Shown here: piece after piece, positions 6,324 to 12,494 of the stretch
Layout of the letters: every line of letters starts with the position of its first letter
How positions within the stretch are numbered: the stretch's first letter is position 1
Source: Thaumasiovibrio sp043421945
GTDB taxonomy: Bacteria; Pseudomonadota; Gammaproteobacteria; Enterobacterales; Vibrionaceae
NCBI GenBank assembly: GCA_043421945.1
Contig: JBHOGO010000110.1
Span: forward strand, 1-12,494
Direction of reading: 5' to 3'
Length of the DNA stretch: 12,494 bases
The notes under the pieces: model-generated
What the model saw: the letters and a program-made list of their open reading frames with translations, nothing else
Databases searched by the model: none
What the model was told of the DNA's origin: nothing
Position numbers and translations under genes: made by a program

Positions 6324-8429
6324 ATGCAAAACCAAGACGAGAAGTTTATCACTGGCTCAATGCTCAATAGCGTAGCGCTGACTAGCCTCAGTGGCGTTGG
6401 CGCCAAGGTTGCTGAGAAACTTCACCGCATTGGCATCATGACGGTTCAAGATCTGCTCTTTCATCTTCCCCTTCGCTATGAAGATCGAACTCGCGTCTAT
6501 CCCATCGCCTCCGCCATGCCAGGACAACATATCACGGTCAGTGGCGAGATAATGGATAGCCAAGTGAGTATGGGTCGTCGCCGAATGCTGACTGTGCGTC
6601 TCAGCGATGGCAATGGTTCATTAACCTTACGCTTCTTCAACTTTACTGCCGCCATGAAAAACAGCTTTGCAAATGGCAAACAAGTGAAAGCCTACGGCGA
6701 GATTAAGCGCGGCAAATTTGGTGTAGAGATCATGCACCCTGAATACCGTATTTTTTCTGAGCCTACCGAACTTCAGCTTGAAGAGACACTCACTCCCGTT
6801 TACCCAACGACCGACGGGCTTCGTCAACAGACCTTACGAAGCCTCACCGATCAAGCACTATCACTGATGGATAAAAGCGCGGTGCAAGAGCTATTACCCG
6901 AAGGGCTCTATAATCGTCAGGTCACACTCAATCAAGCACTGCACACACTGCACCGCCCAACCCCCGATATTGCACTCGAAGACCTTGATAGCGGTAGGCA
7001 CCCTGCACAGCAACGACTCATCATGGAAGAGCTGCTAGCGCAAAATCTCTCTATGCTTGCAGTGCGTAGCAAAGGACAACAAGATAAAGCCATCGCATTG
7101 CCACCTTCCAAAACCCTAAAACCACAGCTGCTAGCAGCGCTGCCTTTCACACCAACAGGTGCGCAAAGCCGCGTTGTGGGCGATGTTGAAGTTGATATGG
7201 CAAAACCGCACCCAATGATGCGATTAGTGCAAGGCGATGTAGGTTCAGGGAAGACCCTCGTTGCTGCCTTAGCGGCACTGGCAGCAATTGAGCAAGGCTA
7301 CCAAGTGGCGCTCATGGCACCAACAGAGCTACTGGCTGAGCAGCATGCCCTCAACTTTGCTGAGTGGCTCAACCCTCTAGGCATTAATGTCGGTTGGATG
7401 GCTGGGAAACTCAAAGGCAAAGCCCGAGAGAAGGAGCTGGAAAAAATTCGCACTGGCGATGTCAAAATGGTTGTGGGTACACATGCGTTATTCCAAGGGC
7501 AAGTCGAATTCGACAACCTCAGCCTTGTCATTATTGATGAACAACACCGTTTTGGTGTGGGTCAACGCCTCGAATTACGCAAGAAAGGGGCAGCAAACGA
7601 ACAGTACCCCCATCAACTGATCATGACCGCCACCCCCATTCCACGTACATTAGCCATGACTGCTTATGCCGACTTAGAAACCTCGGTCATAGACGAGCTT
7701 CCACCCGGCCGAACACCGATTCAAACCGTGGCAGTCCCTGATAGCCGCCGCCGCGATATTGTTGATAGAGTGCGAGCGGCATGTTTGGATGAAAAGCGCC
7801 AAGCTTATTGGGTATGTACATTGATTGACGAATCAGAAGTATTAGAAGCGCAAGCCGCCTCCGATACTGCTGATGAACTCGCGGCTTTGTTACCTGAATT
7901 GAAGATTGGTTTAGTCCATGGACGTATGAAGGCAGCAGAAAAACAAGACATCATGGCGCAATTTAAGGCCGGTGAGCTGCATCTTTTAGTGGCGACAACC
8001 GTCATTGAAGTCGGTGTGGATGTACCAAATGCGAGCCTAATGATTATCGACAATCCAGAGCGTCTTGGCCTCGCGCAACTTCATCAACTGCGAGGGCGTG
8101 TTGGACGAGGCTCAGTAGCAAGCCACTGTGTGCTCCTCTTTAAGGCACCACTATCTAAAACCGCCCAGAAACGACTCGGTGTGCTGCGTGAAAGTAATGA
8201 TGGCTTTGTGATTGCTCAGCGCGACCTTGAGATCCGTGGCCCCGGCGAGTTACTCGGTACTAAGCAAACTGGGCTTGCTGACTTTAAAGTGGCGGACTTA
8301 GTCCGTGACCAGCATATGATTCCTCAGGTACAGAACCTCGCTCATCATATTTGGCAGCAACACCGCCCTAACGGTGAAGCCATCATTCGACGCTGGCTAG
8401 GAAACCGAGAAAACTTCTCGAATGCATAG
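6324..8429 (+). CDS. recG: ATP-dependent DNA helicase RecG
   Basis: RecG is a monomeric superfamily 2 double-strand DNA translocase. It drives branch migration of Holliday junctions and R-loops and reverses stalled forks. The 701-residue protein aligns end to end with E. coli RecG (693). The N-terminal wedge/OB region (about 60-160) includes LTLRFFNFTAAMKNS. Helicase motifs are Walker A GDVGSGKT (304-311), DEQH (405-408), TATPIPRT (435-442), LVATTVIEVGVDVPNAS (554-570) and QLRGRVGRG (588-596). The C-terminus ends in FSNA, like E. coli YSNA. I placed the start at 6324 because AAGGAG (6313-6318) lies 5 bases before it. The internal ATG at 6360 better matches the family N-terminus and would give 689 residues but lacks a good SD, so the first 12 residues are uncertain. 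The promoter carries an SOS-type box. Confidence 0.97.
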   Translation: MQNQDEKFITGSMLNSVALTSLSGVGAKVAEKLHRIGIMTVQDLLFHLPLRYEDRTRVYPIASAMPGQHITVSGEIMDSQVSMGRRRMLTVRLSDGNGSLTLRFFNFTAAMKNSFANGKQVKAYGEIKRGKFGVEIMHPEYRIFSEPTELQLEETLTPVYPTTDGLRQQTLRSLTDQALSLMDKSAVQELLPEGLYNRQVTLNQALHTLHRPTPDIALEDLDSGRHPAQQRLIMEELLAQNLSMLAVRSKGQQDKAIALPPSKTLKPQLLAALPFTPTGAQSRVVGDVEVDMAKPHPMMRLVQGDVGSGKTLVAALAALAAIEQGYQVALMAPTELLAEQHALNFAEWLNPLGINVGWMAGKLKGKAREKELEKIRTGDVKMVVGTHALFQGQVEFDNLSLVIIDEQHRFGVGQRLELRKKGAANEQYPHQLIMTATPIPRTLAMTAYADLETSVIDELPPGRTPIQTVAVPDSRRRDIVDRVRAACLDEKRQAYWVCTLIDESEVLEAQAASDTADELAALLPELKIGLVHGRMKAAEKQDIMAQFKAGELHLLVATTVIEVGVDVPNASLMIIDNPERLGLAQLHQLRGRVGRGSVASHCVLLFKAPLSKTAQKRLGVLRESNDGFVIAQRDLEIRGPGELLGTKQTGLADFKVADLVRDQHMIPQVQNLAHHIWQQHRPNGEAIIRRWLGNRENFSNA

Positions 8430-8780
8430 CCTCAAATACGTTGTTTCCAATGTATGGTTTCGAAAACCTAGTCTCGAGTACGCGGCAAAAAGCAAACCTC
8501 ATGCTTTGGCGATGAACCATCGCCAATCATGCGACGTTCTGTGACGAAGAGCCTCACTCAACGAGCCTTGGCTACAACCGTCGCCTCCTTCAATGCCCAA
8601 TATAAAGCACCCTATTCTGAGCCCCCCTCAAGCATGTGATTTCACTCCAACGCCAAAATGAAATACTCAAAACGTAGAAAATAAGTTGTGTGATATTTTC
8701 AATGAAAGTGCTTAGCGTTCACCTATTACAAATCTATTCGCTTACCGTGATTGCATCGATGTTAATTAGGAAACACAAGC
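8430..8780. other. 351-base intergenic region after recG
   Basis: No convincing gene is seen here. A plus-strand frame from 8690 merely overlaps the next gene out of phase. The region holds one perfect hairpin (8506-8526) and no clear rho-independent terminator for recG. It turns AT-rich towards the next gene. The SD TAGGAA at 8767-8772 belongs to the gene starting at 8781. No sigma-70 promoter pair could be placed with confidence. Confidence 0.6.
8506..8526. repeat. Perfect 9-bp hairpin, 3-base loop
   Basis: TTGGCGATG and CATCGCCAA are exact reverse complements separated by AAC, about 77 bases after the recG stop. There is no following U-tract, so it is not a classical terminator. It could mark a transcript 3' end or be a short dispersed repeat copy. 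Confidence 0.55.
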
Positions 8781-9311
8781 ATGCGTCATACCTTTACTCT
8801 GCTATTTATCTTGCTCGTCAGTTTTCCATCCTTAGCCAAAATGGAATTAAAGCTAACACAAGAGATAACACTGATGCTCTCACAGCCAAATACACTTGTT
8901 CATACTCAAGATACATTACTGATTCGTTATGACAGTGGGCTTATAATGCATGAGCATATAGACCCAGAACGTGTATTTGGGCCGTCTATTAACCTTACAG
9001 GTATCAACTCCCTATTTTTTCGTTCACTCTTTGAACCAGATACCATGCAAGCACTTCCTAGCTGGTTAATTGCCCTTGCAGAAGAGCAGCAAACTTCTTT
9101 GGGGATCTCAAGCCCAGTCAAAAGCTTTTCATATAGAGATACCCACATCTATCATTTTTTCTCAGACATAAGTACTACAGGGCATTTATTCCTGATTTCA
9201 CAAAACTCAGTCCAACGAATTGAAATTAGAAAAGACGTGAACCTTTACCGCAATCTCGTTAACCAACTAAAGGAACATCACAGCCTACTATCCCAGCATA
9301 ACACTCATTAA
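8781..9311 (+). CDS. Small secreted protein of unknown function
   Basis: I do not recognise this 176-residue protein. The first 19-20 residues are a typical Sec signal peptide: RH, then the hydrophobic stretch FTLLFILLVSF, then PSLA-KM with an SPase I-like AxA-type site (SLA). There is no lipobox, so the mature protein of about 157 residues should be periplasmic or exported. The body has no cysteines, no TM segment and no repeats. It begins with beta-like segments (LKLTQEITLML, DTLLIRYDSG) and ends in a polar helix rich in Asn, His and Gln. The SD TAGGAA lies 8 bases before the ATG, supporting the start. It is a single gene, with 351 bases before it and 337 bases before the next gene, which has its own control region. 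It could be a Vibrio-specific envelope protein; no function can be read from the sequence. Confidence 0.75.
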   Translation: MRHTFTLLFILLVSFPSLAKMELKLTQEITLMLSQPNTLVHTQDTLLIRYDSGLIMHEHIDPERVFGPSINLTGINSLFFRSLFEPDTMQALPSWLIALAEEQQTSLGISSPVKSFSYRDTHIYHFFSDISTTGHLFLISQNSVQRIEIRKDVNLYRNLVNQLKEHHSLLSQHNTH

Positions 9312-9413
9312 AAACTAACCAAAGCGATCAAACACCCAGCATAACATTGCCAAATGTTACCACTGCGTTATAGCACACTAAAAAGAAATGCGATGAAAAT
9401 CATAATCTATAAA

Positions 9414-9429
9414 AGTGATATAGGTCACA
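9414..9429 (+). promoter_or_regulatory. CRP-binding site
   Basis: AGTGA-TATAGG-TCACA matches the CRP consensus TGTGA-N6-TCACA at 9 of 10 half-site positions, with A-rich flanks on both sides. It is read from the sequence; activation of the downstream nucleotidase gene by cAMP-CRP is inferred. Confidence 0.65.
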
Positions 9430-9448
9430 TAAATCAGCGACATTTAAT

Positions 9449-9462
9449 CGTTTGCGCAAACG
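9449..9462. promoter_or_regulatory. LacI-family-like operator palindrome
   Basis: CGTTTGCGCAAACG is a perfect 14-bp palindrome. Its right half continues as CGCAAACGGTTACC (9455-9468), about 11 of 14 to the PurR-type core CGCAAACGTTTNCG. Such sites are bound by LacI-family repressors (PurR, CytR and relatives). It lies 20 bases after the CRP site and just before the TATCTT -10, so it is well placed to repress. Which repressor binds cannot be told. Confidence 0.5.
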
Positions 9463-9529
9463 GTTACCCGTTATCTTACTGTTAAGGATGTTGTACCACA
9501 CTCACATGTAATCGGTTACCACCAGCCCA

Positions 9530-9551
9530 AATGTGTCAGTGGTTACACATT
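9530..9551. repeat. 22-bp inverted repeat in the nucleotidase leader
   Basis: AATGTGT and ACACATT are exact reverse complements separated by 8 bases. The right arm is immediately repeated as ACACATT (9552-9558). The spacing is 2 bases too long for a standard CRP site. It could be an operator or a leader RNA hairpin. Confidence 0.4.
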
Positions 9552-9648
9552 ACACATTTCATTACATAGATATAGATCTATTGGTTTTCTCGCTTTTTTT
9601 GTTCGGTATATTCAGCGCCAACTTTTTTATCCCCTTTTGGTCATACCC

Positions 9649-11916
9649 ATGAAACTGAACAAAATTGCGTTATCAATGATGACATCTGCTGTTGTGTTAG
9701 CAGGTTGTAACAGTAGCGATGATAATGTCACTACCACACCACCACCGTCAGAAAACCCTTCTGTGGTTGAATGTAAAACATACCACTCAACACCAGAGAT
9801 GATCATTAAGGGTGATAACCCAGATCTACAACGTCAAACCATCACTATCGGTGCGACGGGTGATATGCACGGCCGTATCTATGCGTATGACTATGCGCTT
9901 GACGGCGTAGATGTGAATGCTGGCTTTACGAAAATTAATACGCTGATTAACCAAGAGCGTGATGCTGCTGATAATCTACTACTTATCGACCTTGGTGATA
10001 CCGTTCAGGGTAACTCTGCGGAGCTATTCAACAACGAACCGATTCACCCTGTTGTAGAGACAATGAACTTCATGGGCTATGACCTGTGGGTTCCAGGCAA
10101 CCATGAATTTGATTTCGAGCGAGATTTCTTAGACCGCAGCCTAAAAGGCTTTAACGGTTCGATCATCTCTTCAAACATCGTTTGGGATCGTGAAGCTGTT
10201 GATTGTCGTGTCAGAGATACCGAAATCCCATTCCTACCGGCTTTCCAGATGTATGACTACAATGGCGCAAAAGTTGCTGTTATTGGTGTAACACCGGAAG
10301 CCGTTAAGAACTGGCAAGCCGCTTCTCCAGATAACTTCCGTAACCTCGACTTTAACGATGAGCTTGAGTCAGTGAGCAACGCAGTCGATGACGCAATCGC
10401 TCAATACCAACCAGATGTGGTTATCGGTGCTCTGCACTACGGTCGTAAAGAGAATGGTCGTGGCGTTCACGAGATTGCCTCTAAGCTTGCTGATAAGTTC
10501 GATGTTATCTTCATGGGTCACGAACACGCGCGCTTTATCGAACAAGTAGAGAAAGGCAGCGACTACACGGCTGAGATGTTAGAAATTTCTGTTGATGGTG
10601 AAGCACAAGAAGAAGATAAAGCTCTATCGGGTGTCTACAATCACACTAACCGCCAAACAAAAGTAAAAGTTATCGAACCAGGTAACTGGGGTTGGGCATT
10701 AGCGAAGGCAGAAATTGAACTAGAAAGAGGCAAAAACGGTCGTTGGAATATCGTTGATACCACAATGTCTAACATTACCGTTGCTGATGTTGAAGAGGAA
10801 GTATTACTTCAAGACGAAATGCGTTGGGTTCACGAAGAATCTGTTGCCGATGCGAACGAACTCATCGGTGAAGTCACAGGTAACTTCACTAACGCGACAA
10901 ACGGTGGTGCCGATGAGGCAACGTCAGAAGAACGCGTACTTAATACTGATGGTCTTCGTCTTTACACAACCATTCATAACGCTAAGCTAGCTGATATGCC
11001 ACTCACGTCGCTTATCAACGATATCCAAATTATGAATATTGAAGCAAAAGCAGAAGATGAAAATGGTCAACCTCTAACTGTTGACGTCTCTGCTGCGGCT
11101 CTGTTCTCTGACGCTTCAAACCTATTTGATGGTCAAGACTACCGTAAGAAAGACAGTGCTAACCTTTACATGTACGACAATGAACTTGTCGCGGTGGAAA
11201 TCACGGGTAAGAACCTTCTGGACTACATGGAGTGGTCATACAGTTACTTCAATCAGTATCAAGAAGGTGATATTACGGTATCATTCAACCCTGATGTCCC
11301 ATCGTTCAACTACGATATCTTTGGCGGTAGCATCAAATACGTTGCAGACCTTAGCCAACAAGCTCGTGAGGAAGACTCTGAGGGTAACAAAATCATTGAC
11401 GGTAAGCGTATCACCATCACTGAGATTGCAGGTACTGACTTCGACCTAGAAGCGACGTATGTACTAGCAGTCAATGATTACCGTTACGGTGAAACCATGC
11501 TAGCAAAAGGCTGGATCACCGCTGACGATAACCTATGGCAATCAACCAACGAAACCGTATACGCAGTGCGCGATATGCTAACCGCTTACGTTGAAGAGCA
11601 CGGCACGCTAAACCGTGATGAGTTTGAGAGCAGCAACTGGTATATCAAACAGTACGGCGAAGTATCACCGTTCGGTACGATCACTAAACCAGGTGAAATG
11701 CTTCAAACCCGTAACCGCGGAGAAGGCGCTGAGCTTTGGGAAAAACTACAGAATAAAGAAATCTGTGTTTTACGTGATGCTGCTGACGCTCGCAGTTCTA
11801 TTCACCTAGCTGTAAACGTAGAAGATGACACCACTTGGTTTGCTAACCCTGCATTCAGCCCTGAAGCAACGATTGAAGCGCTTTACGAAGGTTGTGCATA
11901 CACAAACCAGCCATAA
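9649..11916 (+). CDS. CpdB/5'-nucleotidase-like metallophosphoesterase lipoprotein
   Basis: This probably hydrolyses extracellular nucleotides (5', 3' or 2',3'-cyclic) to nucleosides and phosphate. Residues 1-19 are a lipoprotein signal with lipobox LAGC (Cys20); Asn at +2 favours outer-membrane sorting. The N-terminal calcineurin-like domain has all dimetal motifs: GDMHG (71-75), LGDTVQGN (115-122), GNHEFDF (150-156), ALHYG (261-265) and GHEHA (290-294). The C-terminal 5'-nucleotidase domain (about 405-625) resembles CpdB in ANLYMYDNELVAVEITG, FNYD and AVNDYRYGE, but lacks the glycine-rich stretch that follows the tyrosine in E. coli CpdB. A tail of about 60 residues with two cysteines (706, 749) follows. 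I chose the ATG at 9649 because the upstream TTG (9637) adds MVIP before a normal signal; neither has a clear SD. At 755 residues it is longer than CpdB (about 647), so substrate preference is uncertain. A strong terminator follows. Confidence 0.88.
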   Translation: MKLNKIALSMMTSAVVLAGCNSSDDNVTTTPPPSENPSVVECKTYHSTPEMIIKGDNPDLQRQTITIGATGDMHGRIYAYDYALDGVDVNAGFTKINTLINQERDAADNLLLIDLGDTVQGNSAELFNNEPIHPVVETMNFMGYDLWVPGNHEFDFERDFLDRSLKGFNGSIISSNIVWDREAVDCRVRDTEIPFLPAFQMYDYNGAKVAVIGVTPEAVKNWQAASPDNFRNLDFNDELESVSNAVDDAIAQYQPDVVIGALHYGRKENGRGVHEIASKLADKFDVIFMGHEHARFIEQVEKGSDYTAEMLEISVDGEAQEEDKALSGVYNHTNRQTKVKVIEPGNWGWALAKAEIELERGKNGRWNIVDTTMSNITVADVEEEVLLQDEMRWVHEESVADANELIGEVTGNFTNATNGGADEATSEERVLNTDGLRLYTTIHNAKLADMPLTSLINDIQIMNIEAKAEDENGQPLTVDVSAAALFSDASNLFDGQDYRKKDSANLYMYDNELVAVEITGKNLLDYMEWSYSYFNQYQEGDITVSFNPDVPSFNYDIFGGSIKYVADLSQQAREEDSEGNKIIDGKRITITEIAGTDFDLEATYVLAVNDYRYGETMLAKGWITADDNLWQSTNETVYAVRDMLTAYVEEHGTLNRDEFESSNWYIKQYGEVSPFGTITKPGEMLQTRNRGEGAELWEKLQNKEICVLRDAADARSSIHLAVNVEDDTTWFANPAFSPEATIEALYEGCAYTNQP

Positions 11917-11940
11917 AACTCTTTAGTACCGCTAAATGAG

Positions 11941-11975
11941 AAAGCCCCTTCCCTCATCGAGGGAAGGGGCTTTTT
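11941..11975. terminator. Strong rho-independent terminator
   Basis: A perfect 15-bp stem (11941-11955 with 11959-11973), including GCCCCTTCCCTC, is closed by a 3-base ATC loop. It is preceded by AAA and followed by TTTTT. It begins 25 bases after the nucleotidase stop. Because it has A's on one side and T's on the other, it could also work for transcription arriving from the minus strand (the envZ side). Confidence 0.93.
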
Positions 11976-12064
11976 AATATGCAGAAACAACAATAAGGCC
12001 AATCAGTGTAAGCACTATCTCTTCGCAACCTCACCGATAATCAATCATGCTTCAAGCTGCTCTT

Positions 12065-12286
12065 CTAACCGCGCTTCTTCATCGGCAAGCTAATCTGCAC
12101 TCGCAGACCACCCGAATCACGATTGCTAACATCTATTTTGCCTTCGTGCTGGTCGATAATGCGCTTCACGATGGCTAAAGCGAGTCCTGTGCCTTCACTC
12201 GCTTTACCACGAGCGTCATCGCCTCGTGTCAGTGGTTGGAACATTTTGGCGACTTGATCAGGGACGCTATCTGAGCGCTCCTCACA
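12065..12286 (-). pseudogene. envZ: Headless 3' remnant of envZ (sensor kinase ATP-binding domain)
   Basis: The minus-strand frame is open from 12286 to the TAG at 12065-12067 and reads as the C-terminal end of an EnvZ-type histidine kinase. It contains VPDQVAKMFQPLTRGDDARG, then SEGTGLALAIVKRIIDQHEGK, and ends SGGLRVQISLPMKKRG. E. coli EnvZ has EQ...LFQPFVRGDSAR, SGTGLGLAIVQRIVDNHNG and GGL at the same places. Similarity stops abruptly near 12265, and an in-frame TAG lies at 12287-12289. The HAMP, DHp, N and F boxes and the TM segments are absent, and there is no start codon with an SD. The G2 box reads GTGLAL instead of GTGLGL. The orientation, convergent with recG, is the one I recall for envZ in Vibrio, so this is either envZ cut by an insertion or deletion, or a leftover partial duplicate. 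It should encode no working kinase. Confidence 0.8.
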
Positions 12287-12494
12287 CTAACATCGAAACT
12301 CACCGCAATCGAAAAATAAAAATGATAACTGCCTCGATATAAGTTGGCATTACCATTTAGATAAAAACGACCCTCTCCCAAAATCATCACCAATCGAGGG
12401 GGTAACGATGAAATACATATATACCTGTGATCATTGAAGGGGCTTGATTTTTTGCGACGAGAAGATCATGCTATCAGCCATGAAAATGACTCTA
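12287..12494. other. Sequence beyond the envZ break, no convincing gene
   Basis: AT-rich sequence unrelated to envZ. A strong SD (GAGGGGG, 12396-12402) precedes an ATG at 12408 that opens MKYIYTCDH and then meets TGA. After that stop the same frame stays open to the window end. It could be a leader peptide, a broken gene or chance. No inverted repeat or target duplication marking a mobile element could be placed. Confidence 0.45.

Larger units (their letters stand above)
9312..9648. other. Long control region before the nucleotidase gene
   Basis: This 337-base region has no gene. It holds a CRP-type site (9414-9429), a perfect 14-bp palindrome (9449-9462), a candidate -10 TATCTT (9472-9477), three copies of GGTTAC (9462, 9514, 9541), a 22-bp inverted repeat (9530-9551) and a second candidate -10, TATATT (9607-9612). 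If TATCTT is used, transcription begins near 9484, the CRP site is centred at about -62.5 (a class I position) and the palindrome overlaps the -35 region. The mRNA leader would then be about 165 bases. Confidence 0.55.

Noticed and set aside
8690..8932. An 80-codon plus-strand frame overlapping the start of the secreted protein
   Set aside because: No SD, no recognisable sequence, and it runs out of phase through a better-supported gene with a signal peptide and SD.
9530..9551. Second CRP site at AATGTGT/ACACATT
   Set aside because: The half-sites are spaced 2 bases too far apart for a normal CRP site and the TGTGA core is TGTGT; kept only as an inverted repeat.
1..12494. CRISPR arrays, tRNA or rRNA genes, complete insertion sequences
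   Set aside because: No regularly spaced direct repeats, no cloverleaf or rRNA-like segments, and no transposase or paired terminal inverted repeats were seen.

Overview
The window looks like the chromosome of a Vibrio or a close relative. The main evidence is the conserved block gmk, rpoZ, spoT, trmH, recG, with protein sequences close to the gammaproteobacterial forms. Downstream, convergent with recG, lies the 3' end of an envZ-like sensor kinase gene; from memory, envZ-ompR sits at that position and orientation in Vibrio cholerae. The species cannot be named from the sequence alone.

Layout. (1) 175-2072, minus strand: two overlapping genes I do not recognise by name. The first encodes a membrane-anchored periplasmic-binding-protein-like protein. 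The second encodes an inner-membrane protein with two TM segments and a cytoplasmic winged-helix-like C-terminus. Their upstream region carries a close match to a Pho box with a -10 element at the right distance, so I infer PhoB control. (2) 2306-8429, plus strand: gmk (guanylate kinase), rpoZ (RNA polymerase omega), spoT ((p)ppGpp synthetase/hydrolase), trmH (tRNA Gm18 methyltransferase) and recG (branch-migration helicase). A terminator-like nested hairpin separates spoT from trmH. recG has its own promoter, with a LexA-type SOS box filling the spacer between -35 and -10. (3) 8430-12064, accessory-looking: a small secreted protein of unknown function and a 755-residue CpdB/5'-nucleotidase-like lipoprotein. 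The latter lies behind a CRP site and a LacI-family-like palindrome and is followed by a very strong terminator. (4) 12065-12286, minus strand: a headless remnant of envZ (catalytic-domain C-terminus only). It is followed to the window end by about 200 bases with no convincing gene.

How the genes fit together. gmk, rpoZ and spoT link GTP supply, RNA polymerase and the stringent response; trmH and recG are their usual companions. The nucleotidase would recover nucleosides and phosphate from extracellular nucleotides, and its CRP plus palindrome control region fits nucleoside catabolism. The Pho-box operon at the left end may be a phosphate-starvation-induced envelope sensor. The best candidates for something undescribed are that Pho-box membrane pair, the SOS box on recG, and the broken envZ beside the nucleotidase segment.
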